Assembly: GCA_902762905.1 (NCBI GenBank)
Contig: CACWQE010000027.1
Span: forward strand, 1 to 33,581
From: an uncultured Lachnospiraceae bacterium
GTDB lineage: Bacteria > Bacillota > Clostridia > Lachnospirales > Lachnospiraceae
Direction of reading: 5' to 3'
DNA: 33,581 bases
The notes beneath the pieces were generated by a model. It searched no databases. It saw nothing but the letters and a program-made list of their open reading frames with translations, and was not told where the DNA came from. The translations under genes were made by a program, and so were the position numbers. How positions within the stretch are numbered: the first letter of the stretch is position 1; the number at the start of each line of letters is the position of its first letter. Shown here piece after piece: positions 1-7,785 of this stretch.

Positions 1-101
1 ATGTGTTACTTGTTAAGTTGGTTGAACCGCCGTGTACCGAACGGTACGCACGGTGGTGTGAGAGGTCGGGGAATTTATTTAAATTCCCTTCCTACTCGAA
101 T
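1..101 (+). mobile_element. Group II intron, 3' end (domains V and VI)
   Basis: Positions 27-56 fold into a domain V hairpin: CCGCCGTG (27-34) pairs with CACGGTGG (49-56), TACC pairs with GGTA, the loop is GAAC, and a two-base CG bulge lies on the 3' side (47-48), as is typical of this domain. Domain VI follows, with GGGAATTT (69-76) pairing with AAATTCCC (81-88) and then CCTACTCG. A94 is a plausible branch-point adenosine, and A100-T101 would be the 3' splice site. The reverse transcriptase/maturase and the 5' end lie outside the window. The exact 3' boundary is inferred and could shift by a few bases. Confidence 0.82.
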
Positions 102-174
102 ATATTGGGAGGAAAATGGTCGAACAAAAGAACACAGAGGTCTATCTGACACATGAACTATGCGTATGATATTA

Positions 175-203
175 TTTACACAAAAGAAATTGAAAGGTAT
201 AAT
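175..203 (+). promoter_or_regulatory. Promoter for the DUF3990 module
   Basis: TTTACA (175-180), a 17-bp spacer and TATAAT (198-203) form a near-consensus sigma-A promoter. The predicted start lies about 26 bases before the ATG at 237. It is downstream of the group II intron, so the module can be transcribed independently of the intron. Confidence 0.65.
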
Positions 204-236
204 GTATATTATTAGTGATGGAAAGGGAGGAAGCCG

Positions 237-701
237 ATGGAGATATATCATGGAAGTGGTGAGGTTGTAGAATTTCCGGAAATAAGAAAAACAAAATATA
301 CAAAAGATTTTTCTTGGGGATTCTATTGTACAAACAGTTATGAGCAGGCATATCGTTGGGCAGAAAGAAAACATAATGATGGTATTGTCAATGTGTATGA
401 ATATGTAGAAGATAATGCGCTAAATATCAAAAAATTTGATCAAATGTCAGATGAGTGGTTAGATTTTATAGCTGAATGCAGAGCGGGTATTGTGCATGGT
501 TATGATATAGTGGAAGGACCAATGGCAGATGATACAATTTGGAATTTTGTAAATGATTTTATAAATGGGGATATATCACGAGAAGTTTTTTGGGAATATG
601 CCAAGTTTAAGCATCCAACACATCAGATTAGTTTCCATAGTATTCGGGCAATTAATTGTTTGCAATATGTAAGGAGTGTGAGAGTGAATGAGCATGAATA
701 A
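237..701 (+). CDS. DUF3990 family protein, ADP-ribosyltransferase-like
   Basis: This 154-aa cytosolic protein begins with YHGS at residues 4-7, has GFYCT near residue 29 followed by QAYRWA, and carries HQISFHS near residue 130. These spacings match DUF3990 proteins. My recollection is that this family is grouped with the ADP-ribosyltransferase fold, where an H-Y-[E/Q] triad binds NAD; that assignment is from memory, and activity is inferred. The ATG follows AGGGAGG at a good distance and there is a near-consensus promoter. It overlaps the next gene by 14 bases, which suggests translational coupling. Together they resemble a toxin-antitoxin or effector-immunity pair, with this one the likelier toxin. 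It could instead be a domesticated ART-like protein without toxicity. Confidence 0.7.
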   Translation: MEIYHGSGEVVEFPEIRKTKYTKDFSWGFYCTNSYEQAYRWAERKHNDGIVNVYEYVEDNALNIKKFDQMSDEWLDFIAECRAGIVHGYDIVEGPMADDTIWNFVNDFINGDISREVFWEYAKFKHPTHQISFHSIRAINCLQYVRSVRVNEHE

Positions 702-1131
702 AGATGATCTTTTCTATGTATGTACCATGATTGAATATGTTGCCAGAGCGACACATAACAGGAGTCGGGATATTGTGTCTAAACTCTCGGATGATGAATT
801 GAAGCATCAATTAAAGGTTGCAGAAGTCAATCACTGTCTTTCGTTTGAACAGGTATGCGATGAATGGATTGAGGCGTTTCATATTACAGAGGGAGATTTT
901 GATAATATATCTGCCTGCAGGTATAAGGTGCCGTCTGTTACTTCAATTGGACGGGTTTATCAGAGATTGATTCTCGCTACAAACACAGATGAATCACATA
1001 TGATTCAACATATACGAAAGGTATATGATTCATTTATTAGTGATGAGATAGCAGATTATAATACAAGTATGTATTATAGTAATCCAGATTATATAAAGTG
1101 CTCTTATGAAGCAGGAGAACTTTTGGCATAA
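688..1131 (+). CDS. Hypothetical protein, putative partner of the DUF3990 protein
   Basis: This acidic 147-aa protein has no signal peptide or membrane segment. The N-terminal stretch (FYVCTMIEYVARATHN) resembles the start of DUF3791 proteins, which I recall as frequent neighbours of DUF3990 genes, but the rest (residues 50-147) I do not recognise. It starts inside the 3' end of the previous gene; a second ATG lies at 694. AAGGAG about 11 bases upstream of 688 can serve either start. The overlap and small size suggest that it controls or neutralises the DUF3990 protein. That role is an inference from context only. Confidence 0.6.
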   Translation: MSMNKDDLFYVCTMIEYVARATHNRSRDIVSKLSDDELKHQLKVAEVNHCLSFEQVCDEWIEAFHITEGDFDNISACRYKVPSVTSIGRVYQRLILATNTDESHMIQHIRKVYDSFISDEIADYNTSMYYSNPDYIKCSYEAGELLA

Positions 1132-1171
1132 CAGGATGGACGCATAACGAAAGAAAATATGGGGGTGCATG

Positions 1172-2284
1172 ATGAGAAGATGTTTATATAGTATATTGGT
1201 AATACTGCTATGTGTCGTAGGATTGAGTGGGCAGCCAGTACAAGCTAGAACGCAGTTAAACAAGACAAAGCTTACGATATCGGTTGGACAGAAGGTCACC
1301 TTGAAAGTAAAGGGAAACCACAAAAAGGCAAAATGGTCTAGCAGCAATAAGAAGGTCGCAACAGTGAATCAGAAGGGAAAGGTACGGGCGAAACGGGCAG
1401 GCAAAACAACGATCATGGCGAAGGTTGGAAAGAAGAAATATCGTTGCAAGATTACTGTAATCAGTATTATCATACCTACGGATGGGGAATTGATTGAAAA
1501 GACAACCGAAGCGACTACGGAAAAGATGACGCAGACGTCAACGGAAAAGACCACAGAGACAACGACAGAGAAGACGACAGAACAAGGTCAGAATACAGTA
1601 GAGAAACCTTCCGATGAAAAGAATAATACTTCCGCCACACCAAGTGGGGATACGAAGAATCAGGATGCAGGGGAATACTCTTTAGATCAGGTACATACCG
1701 GTGAGGGAACTTATTATGATCGGGAATCCGGTGGTGCAGCCAACATTGATTATATGGAAGATACATACTATACAGCAGCAATGAATCATGAAGATTATAT
1801 GAATGGATTAGCGGGTGCGTATATTGAGATCACCGATAAGGATGGAGATAAGATCAATGTTGTCATTACAGATCGCCTGCCGGAAGGAAAGAAGGGAGAT
1901 ATTGATCTGACGACAAAGACTTTTCAGCAGATCGAACCCCTTGCGACCGGAAGAATGGATATTACCTGGAAGATCGTTCCGCTTCCGACAACGGAGCCGA
2001 TTCAGTATGTGTTCAAACCAACAAGCTCCCAATATTGGGCAGAAGTGCAGGTGCGCAATCACCGGTATCCGATTAAGAAATTAGAATACTTTGATACAGC
2101 GACAAATGCATATGTTGAGCTGCCACGGCAGGAATACAATTATTTCACAGCGGTATCGGGAATGGGAACAGGACCATTTACATTCCGGGTAACAGACTTC
2201 TATGGGCATGTACTGGTCGATACCGGAATCTCAATGAACACGACGGGAACACCGGTAAATGGAAAGGCGAATTTTCCATACTAA
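1172..2284 (+). CDS. Secreted bacterial expansin with N-terminal BIG2 domain
   Basis: An N-terminal signal peptide (about residues 1-26, ending QPVQA) is followed by a BIG2-type Ig-like domain (about 28-100), a Thr/Glu-rich linker (about 110-170), and an expansin module to the end. The first expansin domain (about 175-280) is the double-psi beta-barrel: GEGTYYDRE, YYTAAMN, AGAYIEI, and ITDRLPEG, whose Asp corresponds to the essential Asp of Bacillus EXLX1. The second (about 280-370) is the CBM63-like beta-sandwich with YWAEVQVRNHRYPI. Expansins loosen plant cell-wall polysaccharide without hydrolysis. The BIG2 domain and linker probably tether it to the cell. ATG 1172 is preferred over the adjacent ATG 1169 because GGGGGTG lies too close to the latter. 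Confidence 0.88.
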   Translation: MRRCLYSILVILLCVVGLSGQPVQARTQLNKTKLTISVGQKVTLKVKGNHKKAKWSSSNKKVATVNQKGKVRAKRAGKTTIMAKVGKKKYRCKITVISIIIPTDGELIEKTTEATTEKMTQTSTEKTTETTTEKTTEQGQNTVEKPSDEKNNTSATPSGDTKNQDAGEYSLDQVHTGEGTYYDRESGGAANIDYMEDTYYTAAMNHEDYMNGLAGAYIEITDKDGDKINVVITDRLPEGKKGDIDLTTKTFQQIEPLATGRMDITWKIVPLPTTEPIQYVFKPTSSQYWAEVQVRNHRYPIKKLEYFDTATNAYVELPRQEYNYFTAVSGMGTGPFTFRVTDFYGHVLVDTGISMNTTGTPVNGKANFPY

Positions 2285-2299
2285 TAGCAGCAATCATAA

Positions 2300-2349
2300 G
2301 GGGTGAATTGATATAACAGGAATCGTTATATGTTATATTGATTCGCCTC
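2300..2349 (+). terminator. Long stem-loop between expansin and MBL lipoprotein genes
   Basis: An 18-bp stem (2300-2317 with 2332-2349, several G-U pairs) closes a 14-base loop. No good U-run follows, so it may be a weak terminator or an mRNA-stabilising structure rather than an efficient intrinsic terminator. Confidence 0.5.
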
Positions 2350-2392
2350 AATCTGGGTAATGGGATATTTTAATAATGGGAGATAGAAAGAA

Positions 2393-3694
2393 ATGAATAA
2401 AAAATTATGGATGGTCTTATTTCTGATCATGAGTTTGTGTGGCTGCCTTGTGGGTTGTACTGTGGATGGAAATGTAACAACGCAGGAAAGTACAACCATA
2501 GTAACGACCGAAGAAAACAACGAGGCACAGGATGACAGCGATGCGCAAGAAAATGCGGTTGCAGGGCTTAACGCGGACAGTCAGATTGAAAATTATGGAG
2601 GGGCGGATACCACTCCGTTGGAAGATGACGATACATTAGAGGTTCATTACATCGATGTCGGACAGGGAGATTCCATTCTTATCCGGCAGGGAGATCAGAG
2701 CATGCTGATTGATGCGGGTAATAATAACAAAGGAACGACTGTGTGGTCGTATCTGCTGCATCAGAATGTGGATCATTTAACGTATGCAATTGGAACGCAT
2801 CCGGATGCGGATCACATTGGCGGAATGGATGTCGTTCTTTATAAGATGGATTGTGATACGGTAATGCTTCCGGCATGTGCAAGTGACACAAAGACGTATG
2901 AGGAATTGATTCAGACGATCGGGCAACGGGAACAGACGGTGGTCACACCGAAACAAGGACAGATATATACGCTTGGCAAGGCATCCTTTCAGATCTTGAC
3001 GGATACAGACAAAGATTATGGAGATAATACGAATGACTATTCTCTTGCGTTCCGGCTGACATTTGGCGATAACTCCTTTTTATTTACCGGAGATGCGGAA
3101 AAGGCAGCAGAACAGGATATGATCGCAAGCGGATTAACGATACAGTCAGATGTCTTTAAGGCGGCACATCACGGTGCAGATACAGCCAATACAGAAGACT
3201 TTTTAACTGCTGTTCATCCGACGTATTGCGTGATCAGTTGTGGGGAAGGCAATTCCTATGGTCATCCGAGAGCGGGCGTTCTGAATCAGTTGCGGGCTAT
3301 GGGAGTCAAGGTGTTCCGTACCGATGAACAGGGTACGATCGTAGCAACCTCGGATGGCAGTACGATCACGTGGAATACAAGTCCTTCCGAGAGCTGGCAG
3401 GCGGGAGAGCCGACGGGAAGTTTGGATGAAAGTAAGGATAGTGAAAATGCAGTTACAAGTGCGTTAGATCAACAAAGTGGTGTTTCATATGCAAAAGACA
3501 GTACAGATGGATTACAGAGCGAGGATGATGCTGAACAGGGAGATTACATTTTGAATGCTAACACAAAGAAATTTCACCGCCCAACGTGTGCCAGCGTGAA
3601 ACGGATGTCAGACGCTAATAAGATTGTGTCTACTGAGTCGAGAGAAGTATTGATCGAGCAGGGATATGAGCCGTGTAAGAATTGCAATCCGTAA
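2393..3694 (+). CDS. ComEC-like metallo-beta-lactamase fold lipoprotein with Cys-rich tail
   Basis: A lipoprotein signal with lipobox LVGC (Cys about residue 22) is followed by an acidic low-complexity linker and a metallo-beta-lactamase domain (about 80-320). This domain begins LEVHYIDVGQGDSILI and contains THPDADHIGG (metal ligands), FTGDAE, AAHHGA and YGHP, the pattern of the ComEC/Rec2 C-terminal domain. After a second linker comes a C-terminal module of about 50 residues (about 385-433) with HRPTCASV and EPCKNCNP, resembling the Ada-type zinc site or the tail of DNA-entry nucleases. A surface nuclease or phosphodiesterase role is plausible, since the ComEC domain is thought to degrade one DNA strand; the true substrate is unknown. 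The membrane channel part of ComEC is absent. Confidence 0.82.
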   Translation: MNKKLWMVLFLIMSLCGCLVGCTVDGNVTTQESTTIVTTEENNEAQDDSDAQENAVAGLNADSQIENYGGADTTPLEDDDTLEVHYIDVGQGDSILIRQGDQSMLIDAGNNNKGTTVWSYLLHQNVDHLTYAIGTHPDADHIGGMDVVLYKMDCDTVMLPACASDTKTYEELIQTIGQREQTVVTPKQGQIYTLGKASFQILTDTDKDYGDNTNDYSLAFRLTFGDNSFLFTGDAEKAAEQDMIASGLTIQSDVFKAAHHGADTANTEDFLTAVHPTYCVISCGEGNSYGHPRAGVLNQLRAMGVKVFRTDEQGTIVATSDGSTITWNTSPSESWQAGEPTGSLDESKDSENAVTSALDQQSGVSYAKDSTDGLQSEDDAEQGDYILNANTKKFHRPTCASVKRMSDANKIVSTESREVLIEQGYEPCKNCNP

Positions 3695-3735
3695 AAGGGT
3701 TAATGAGAATAAGTATTTCTTAAGGGGTAAAATAG

Positions 3736-3764
3736 TTGACAGGCTCCCCTTAAAAAAGTAAAAT
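3736..3764 (+). promoter_or_regulatory. Promoter for the 3819 lipoprotein gene (and possibly ddh)
   Basis: TTGACA (3736-3741), a 17-bp spacer and TAAAAT (3759-3764) make a near-consensus promoter. The -35 region overlaps an inverted repeat (TTAAGGGG about 3719-3726 with CCCCTTAA about 3746-3753). That repeat could end upstream transcription or act as an operator. Confidence 0.65.
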
Positions 3765-3818
3765 ATTTTTTGCAAATGCTTAACAAATGTAAGTGCGAAT
3801 AAGCAAGGAGTGAATAAC

Positions 3819-4529
3819 ATGAAGAGAAAGACTGCATGGATGATTGGTGCAATCTTATGTGCAGGATGTTTGTGGGGATGTGGAGATCATACAACTCCGA
3901 CCACGGAAACAACACAGGAGATTACGACAACAGAGGAAGTGACAACCGAGGCTGCAACGACAGAGACAACCACGGAAGCAACAGAAGATACAGAGTCAGA
4001 TACGCAGGCTGCGAGTGAGGCAGAGAGTTCCGAAACGCTACCAATTAATGAAGCAATCAATATGACATTTGCAAGCGGAGTAGGTGGTTGGTCAACAGAG
4101 CTTACATTGAATCCGGACGGCTCTTTTAATGGGAATTATCATGATTCAGAGATGGGAGATAACGGTGATGATTATCCCAATGGAAGTGTATATATTGCAA
4201 CATTTACCGGACATTTTAGTGATATTCAGAAGGTAAACGATTATACGTATTCCATGAAACTTTCGGATATGAATGTAGAAGAGAAAGAGGAAAAGATAGA
4301 AGATGGTGTTCGTTATATTCCGAGTGATGTGTATGGAATCAGTGGCGGGGATACTTTCTATTTCTACACGAAGGATGCACCGGTTGCAGAACTGTCAGAA
4401 GATTTTCTGAGTTGGAGAATGGCAGTGACAAGTGAGGCACAACAAAGTGCGGATACACTTTCCGGATATGGATTGTATAATGAAAAAGAGGGTTGCGGAT
4501 TCTTTACATATGAAGAGTCAGCAGAATAG
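3819..4529 (+). CDS. Hypothetical lipoprotein with Thr/Glu-rich linker
   Basis: ATG 3819 is preferred over GTG 3810 because AAGGAG (3805-3810) sits 8 bases before it. The 236-aa product has a short signal peptide ending in lipobox LWGC and a Thr/Glu/Ala repeat linker (about residues 27-70). A globular domain of about 160 residues follows, beginning INMTFASGVGGWSTELTL and containing aromatic beta-strands. I do not recognise the domain; strings such as NPDGSFNGNYHDSE look like a beta-barrel or lipocalin-like fold, but that is a guess. It should be anchored to the outer face of the membrane. It lies 28 bases before ddh and may share a transcript with it. Confidence 0.72.
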   Translation: MKRKTAWMIGAILCAGCLWGCGDHTTPTTETTQEITTTEEVTTEAATTETTTEATEDTESDTQAASEAESSETLPINEAINMTFASGVGGWSTELTLNPDGSFNGNYHDSEMGDNGDDYPNGSVYIATFTGHFSDIQKVNDYTYSMKLSDMNVEEKEEKIEDGVRYIPSDVYGISGGDTFYFYTKDAPVAELSEDFLSWRMAVTSEAQQSADTLSGYGLYNEKEGCGFFTYEESAE

Positions 4530-4557
4530 TACAATAACAATTTTAGGAGGACATGAA

Positions 4558-5538
4558 ATGAGAATTGGAATATTAGGATATGGTAATTTAGGACGTGGTG
4601 TGGAATGTGCGATCAAGCAGAACCCGGATATGGAGTTGGTAGCTGTATTTACAAGACGCGCACCGGAGAACGTATCTATCTTGACAAAGGATGCCAAGGT
4701 ATGTTCCGTTGCGGATGTAGAGCAGTGGAAGGACAAGATTGATGTCATGATCCTTTGTGGTGGTAGTGCAACCGATCTGCCAGAGCAGACACCAAAGTAT
4801 GCGGAGTTATTCAATGTGGTAGACAGTTTTGATACGCACGCAAGAATTCCAGAGCATTTTGAGAATGTGGACGCAGCAGCAAAGAAGAATGGCCACGTTG
4901 GAATTATATCTGTTGGCTGGGACCCGGGTATGTTCTCCCTGAACCGTCTGTATGCAAATTGCATTTTGCCAGAGGGTAAGGATTATACATTCTGGGGTAA
5001 AGGTGTCAGCCAGGGGCATTCGGATGCGATTCGTCGTGTAGAAGGTGTCAAGGATGGCAAGCAGTACACGATTCCGGTTGAGTCAGCATTAGAGGCAGTA
5101 AGAAATGGAGAGAATCCAGAACTTACGACCAGACAGAAGCACACCAGAGAATGTTTTGTTGTTTTAGAAGAGGGTGCAGATGCGGCTAAAGTAGAAGAGA
5201 CTATTAAGAATATGCCGAACTATTTTGCTGATTATGATACAACAGTACACTTTATCAGCGAAGAGGAATTGAAGGCAAATCACAGTGGAATCCCGCATGG
5301 TGGATTTGTGATCCGTTCCGGTCAGACTGGCTGGGAGCAGGAGAACAAGCATGTGATTGAGTACAGCCTGAAGTTGGATTCCAATCCAGAATTTACAGCC
5401 TGTGTGATCGTTGCTTATGCAAGGGCAGCCTATCGTTTACAGCAGGAAGGACAGACCGGATGTAAGACCGTATTTGATATTGCGCCGGCTTATCTTTCTG
5501 CAAAGGATGGAGCAGAGCTTCGGAAGAATCTGTTGTAA
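4558..5538 (+). CDS. ddh: meso-Diaminopimelate D-dehydrogenase
   Basis: This cytosolic NADPH-dependent enzyme aminates tetrahydrodipicolinate (2-amino-6-oxopimelate) to meso-diaminopimelate in one step, feeding lysine and peptidoglycan synthesis. The start at 4558 follows AGGAGG and gives 326 residues, the usual size. The Rossmann motif GILGYGNLGRG is at residues 3-13, followed by VAVFTRR (NADPH site), CGGSATDLPEQ, DSFDTHARIPEH and SVGWDPGMFSLNR, all characteristic of the family. The C-terminal half carries GKGVSQGHSDAIRRV and HGGFVIR. An in-frame ATG at 4432 inside the upstream gene has no ribosome site and adds non-homologous sequence. A strong terminator follows. Confidence 0.96.
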   Translation: MRIGILGYGNLGRGVECAIKQNPDMELVAVFTRRAPENVSILTKDAKVCSVADVEQWKDKIDVMILCGGSATDLPEQTPKYAELFNVVDSFDTHARIPEHFENVDAAAKKNGHVGIISVGWDPGMFSLNRLYANCILPEGKDYTFWGKGVSQGHSDAIRRVEGVKDGKQYTIPVESALEAVRNGENPELTTRQKHTRECFVVLEEGADAAKVEETIKNMPNYFADYDTTVHFISEEELKANHSGIPHGGFVIRSGQTGWEQENKHVIEYSLKLDSNPEFTACVIVAYARAAYRLQQEGQTGCKTVFDIAPAYLSAKDGAELRKNLL

Positions 5539-5559
5539 TAGAAGATATCGGGATAGGAA

Positions 5560-5600
5560 AGATGCCATATACTCGTCAGAGTATATGGCATCTTCTTGTT
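5560..5600 (+). terminator. Intrinsic terminator after ddh
   Basis: A perfect 15-bp stem (5560-5574 with 5579-5593) closes a GTCA loop and is followed by TCTTGTTT. Confidence 0.88.
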
Positions 5601-5640
5601 TATGTGGAAAGTTCCACGTGGATATAAAAAAGTTCCAAGT

Positions 5641-6045
5641 CTATGCATTCTGTTCATTCAATTCGGAAGTGCAATGTCCGCAACGGGTAGCTTCAATTGG
5701 AATCTCATATCTGCAATAAGGGCAGATCTTTGTTGTTTTCTCTTCTACCACTGGTTTCTTACCAAATGACATTGCCTTGTTGATGGCTTTCATAATACAG
5801 AACAGGATAAACGCCATAATTAAGAAGTTCACAACAGCACTTAAGAAGTTAGAGGCAAATCCACCGACATCCTGTAGGGAATAGCGGGCTCCAGCTGTAA
5901 GGAACTTCAGGATCGGATTGATAAAGTTGTCGGTTAAGGAAGTTACGATTCCGGAAAACGCACCACCAATAATCACACCGACTGCCATATCCATGACATT
6001 TCCTTTAAGTGCAAACGCTTTGAATTCTTCAATAAATTTTCTCAT
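5641..6045 (-). CDS. mscL: Large-conductance mechanosensitive channel with zinc-ribbon tail
   Basis: MscL is a homopentameric membrane channel that opens under membrane tension to release solutes in hypo-osmotic shock. The 134-aa product begins MRKFIEEFKAFALKGNVMDM, with the GNVMDMAVGVIIGGAFS pore helix TM1, the periplasmic-type loop, and TM2 (SAVVNFLIMAFILFCIMKAI, about residues 68-88). Instead of the usual short cytoplasmic helical bundle alone, the C terminus holds a four-cysteine zinc ribbon, CPYC and CGHC (about 108-126). The start is preceded by AAAGGA. The gene has the same orientation as the rfb operon but is separated from it by a terminator-like hairpin. Confidence 0.95.
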   Translation of the reverse strand: MRKFIEEFKAFALKGNVMDMAVGVIIGGAFSGIVTSLTDNFINPILKFLTAGARYSLQDVGGFASNFLSAVVNFLIMAFILFCIMKAINKAMSFGKKPVVEEKTTKICPYCRYEIPIEATRCGHCTSELNEQNA

Positions 6046-6077
6046 ATGTAATTCAGTCCTTTCGATGATAATTAAAG

Positions 6078-6109
6078 ATAGGGTTGAGATCTGTTTGTCT
6101 CAACCCTAT
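6078..6109 (-). terminator. Terminator-like hairpin between rfbC and mscL
   Basis: A perfect 12-bp stem (6078-6089 with 6098-6109) has an 8-base loop. Read on the minus strand it follows rfbC and is succeeded by CTTTAATTAT. A TATAAT-like -10 element on the minus strand overlaps its upstream edge (6108-6113), so it might also lie at the start of the mscL transcript. Confidence 0.65.
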
Positions 6110-6137
6110 TATATGTCGACTCTATTGTGCAAAAACT

Positions 6138-6746
6138 TTAGAAATGGAAGGTATCTTTCAGACCTACCCATAACTGATCTTTGTCACTTAAGTTAAGTGC
6201 GGTTCCATCGGTTAAATGATATCCCTCACCAGAAGCGGTTCCTTTGTATTCACCTTCAAGCTGTGGCCATTCTACACCAATCTCCGGGTCGTTCCATGCA
6301 AGACCGCCCTCATCACCCGGATGATAGAAGTCTGTACATTTATAACAGAACTCAGCAATATCACTTAATACTAAGAAACCATGTGCAAAGCCTTCTGGAA
6401 TATAGAACTGTTTCTTGTTCTCTTCGGTTAACTCCACACCGAACCATTTGCCGTAGGTTTCAGAATTGCTTCTTAAGTCAACAGCTACATCAAATACGGA
6501 ACCCTTTACGACACGGACTAACTTGCCCTGTGGAAACTCCTTCTGAAAATGAAGACCGCGAAGTACACCCTTGGTAGAGCAGGACTGGTTATCCTGTACG
6601 AATTCCATTGTCAATCCGGCTTCCGCCATATCATTTTTATTATAGGTCTCCATGAAATATCCTCTGGCATCACCATGTACGGCAGGAGTGATCACGCATA
6701 ATCCCTCAATGCCACCTGCATTTTTCTCGACTTTAATCTGTCCCAT
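6138..6746 (-). CDS. rfbC: dTDP-4-dehydrorhamnose 3,5-epimerase
   Basis: Third enzyme of dTDP-L-rhamnose synthesis: double epimerisation at C3 and C5 of dTDP-4-dehydro-6-deoxyglucose. The start at 6746 follows AAAGGAGATATAATC and gives 202 residues; the longer reading from 6770 overlaps rfbD and has no ribosome site of its own. RmlC motifs are visible: DARGYFMETYNK, VQDNQSCSTKGVLRGLHFQ (catalytic His in RGLHFQ), GKLVRVVKGSVFDVAVDLR, IPEGFAHGFLVLSD and ECYK-like FCYKCTDFYHP. It is the last gene of the rfbA-rfbB-rfbD-rfbC operon. The rhamnose probably goes into cell-wall polysaccharide or capsule. Confidence 0.95.
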   Translation of the reverse strand: MGQIKVEKNAGGIEGLCVITPAVHGDARGYFMETYNKNDMAEAGLTMEFVQDNQSCSTKGVLRGLHFQKEFPQGKLVRVVKGSVFDVAVDLRSNSETYGKWFGVELTEENKKQFYIPEGFAHGFLVLSDIAEFCYKCTDFYHPGDEGGLAWNDPEIGVEWPQLEGEYKGTASGEGYHLTDGTALNLSDKDQLWVGLKDTFHF

Positions 6747-6759
6747 GATTATATCTCCT

Positions 6760-7701
6760 TTAAAATTCAATCTCTTTCAAATAACGGCTTAACGCATCCT
6801 GCCAGGTTGGTAATGGTGTGAAGCCCTGTTCTACTAATTTGCTCTTATCAAGACGGCTGTTAAATGGTCTTGCAGCTTTCGATACACCGTACTCTTCGGT
6901 TGTCACAGGAAGAACCTTCAAGCGGTCTTCGCTGTATTCGGTATGTCCAAGTTCTACTGCCTGACGGAAGATCTCCTTTGTGAAATCATACCAGCTGATA
7001 TAACCGCCCTCGTTCGTTGCGTGGTAGAAACCATACTTATCCGTCTGAATCATATCAACGAGAAGTCTCGCTAAGTCATACGTATAAGTTGGTGTACCGA
7101 TCTGATCGTTGACGACCTTCAATTCATCATGGTTCTTGCCAACATTCAGCATAGTTTTGATAAAGTTCTTGCCATTTGTACCAAATACCCAGGCAATACG
7201 GACGATAAAAAACTTGTCCAAGCGGCTTGTGACAGCCTTCTCGCCGGCAAGTTTCGTGCTGCCGTATACATTCAGTGGTGCGTAGTCGGTGCAATCCGGT
7301 TTCCATGGTTCCGTGCCCTGACCATTGAATACATAGTCTGTGGAAATGTACATCATCGGAATCTTTAATTCGCTGCATACATTTGCAACATTCTTTGTAC
7401 CACCAAAGTTAATGCCTCGTACTTTGTGCTGATTCTCTTCATCTTCGGCTGCATCTACGGCAGTCCAGGCAGCACAGTGAATCACAGCATCCGGCTGCTC
7501 AAAAATAATACGTGCCTGTACGGCTTCTCCGTCGGTCAGATCTATCGGCACATAGCGCATGGTAGTAACGGCGGTTCCGTCATCTGCGCCGCTATACGTA
7601 TCGGCGATGTCACTGCCGATTCCTTCAATGCCGCGTCTGGCTAATTCATTCATTACGTCGTGGCCTAACTGACCAGCAACTCCGGTTACTAAAACCTTCA
7701 T
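6760..7701 (-). CDS. rfbD: dTDP-4-dehydrorhamnose reductase
   Basis: Final step of dTDP-L-rhamnose synthesis, NAD(P)H-dependent reduction of the 4-keto group. The 313-aa protein has the N-terminal Rossmann motif GVAGQLGHDV, CAAWTAVDAAE, the conserved STDYVFNG segment and the catalytic YGSTKLAGE (Tyr-x3-Lys) of the extended SDR family. GGAGAT precedes the ATG. The gap to rfbC is 13 bases, supporting co-transcription; an 11-bp hairpin separates it from rfbB. Confidence 0.95.
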   Translation of the reverse strand: MKVLVTGVAGQLGHDVMNELARRGIEGIGSDIADTYSGADDGTAVTTMRYVPIDLTDGEAVQARIIFEQPDAVIHCAAWTAVDAAEDEENQHKVRGINFGGTKNVANVCSELKIPMMYISTDYVFNGQGTEPWKPDCTDYAPLNVYGSTKLAGEKAVTSRLDKFFIVRIAWVFGTNGKNFIKTMLNVGKNHDELKVVNDQIGTPTYTYDLARLLVDMIQTDKYGFYHATNEGGYISWYDFTKEIFRQAVELGHTEYSEDRLKVLPVTTEEYGVSKAARPFNSRLDKSKLVEQGFTPLPTWQDALSRYLKEIEF

Positions 7702-7735
7702 ATTCTATCTCCATTCATTGTGTACTATAACATTC

Positions 7736-7762
7736 GGGATAACCTTGTTATAAGGTTATCCC
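7736..7762 (-). other. Hairpin in the rfbB-rfbD gap
   Basis: A perfect 11-bp stem (7736-7746 with 7752-7762) closes a 5-base loop and sits between rfbB and rfbD. No clear U-run follows on the minus strand. It probably marks an mRNA processing or attenuation site rather than full termination. Confidence 0.5.
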
Positions 7763-7785
7763 AAACCGTGTTTGTCTATGCGCGA

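Noticed and set aside
115..168. 17-codon frame with a ribosome site as a real gene
   Set aside because: Too short and unrecognised; kept only as a finding about the intron exon.
3836..4018. 60-codon frame inside the lipoprotein gene
   Set aside because: It is an out-of-frame reading of the Thr/Glu repeat linker with low-complexity content and no ribosome site.
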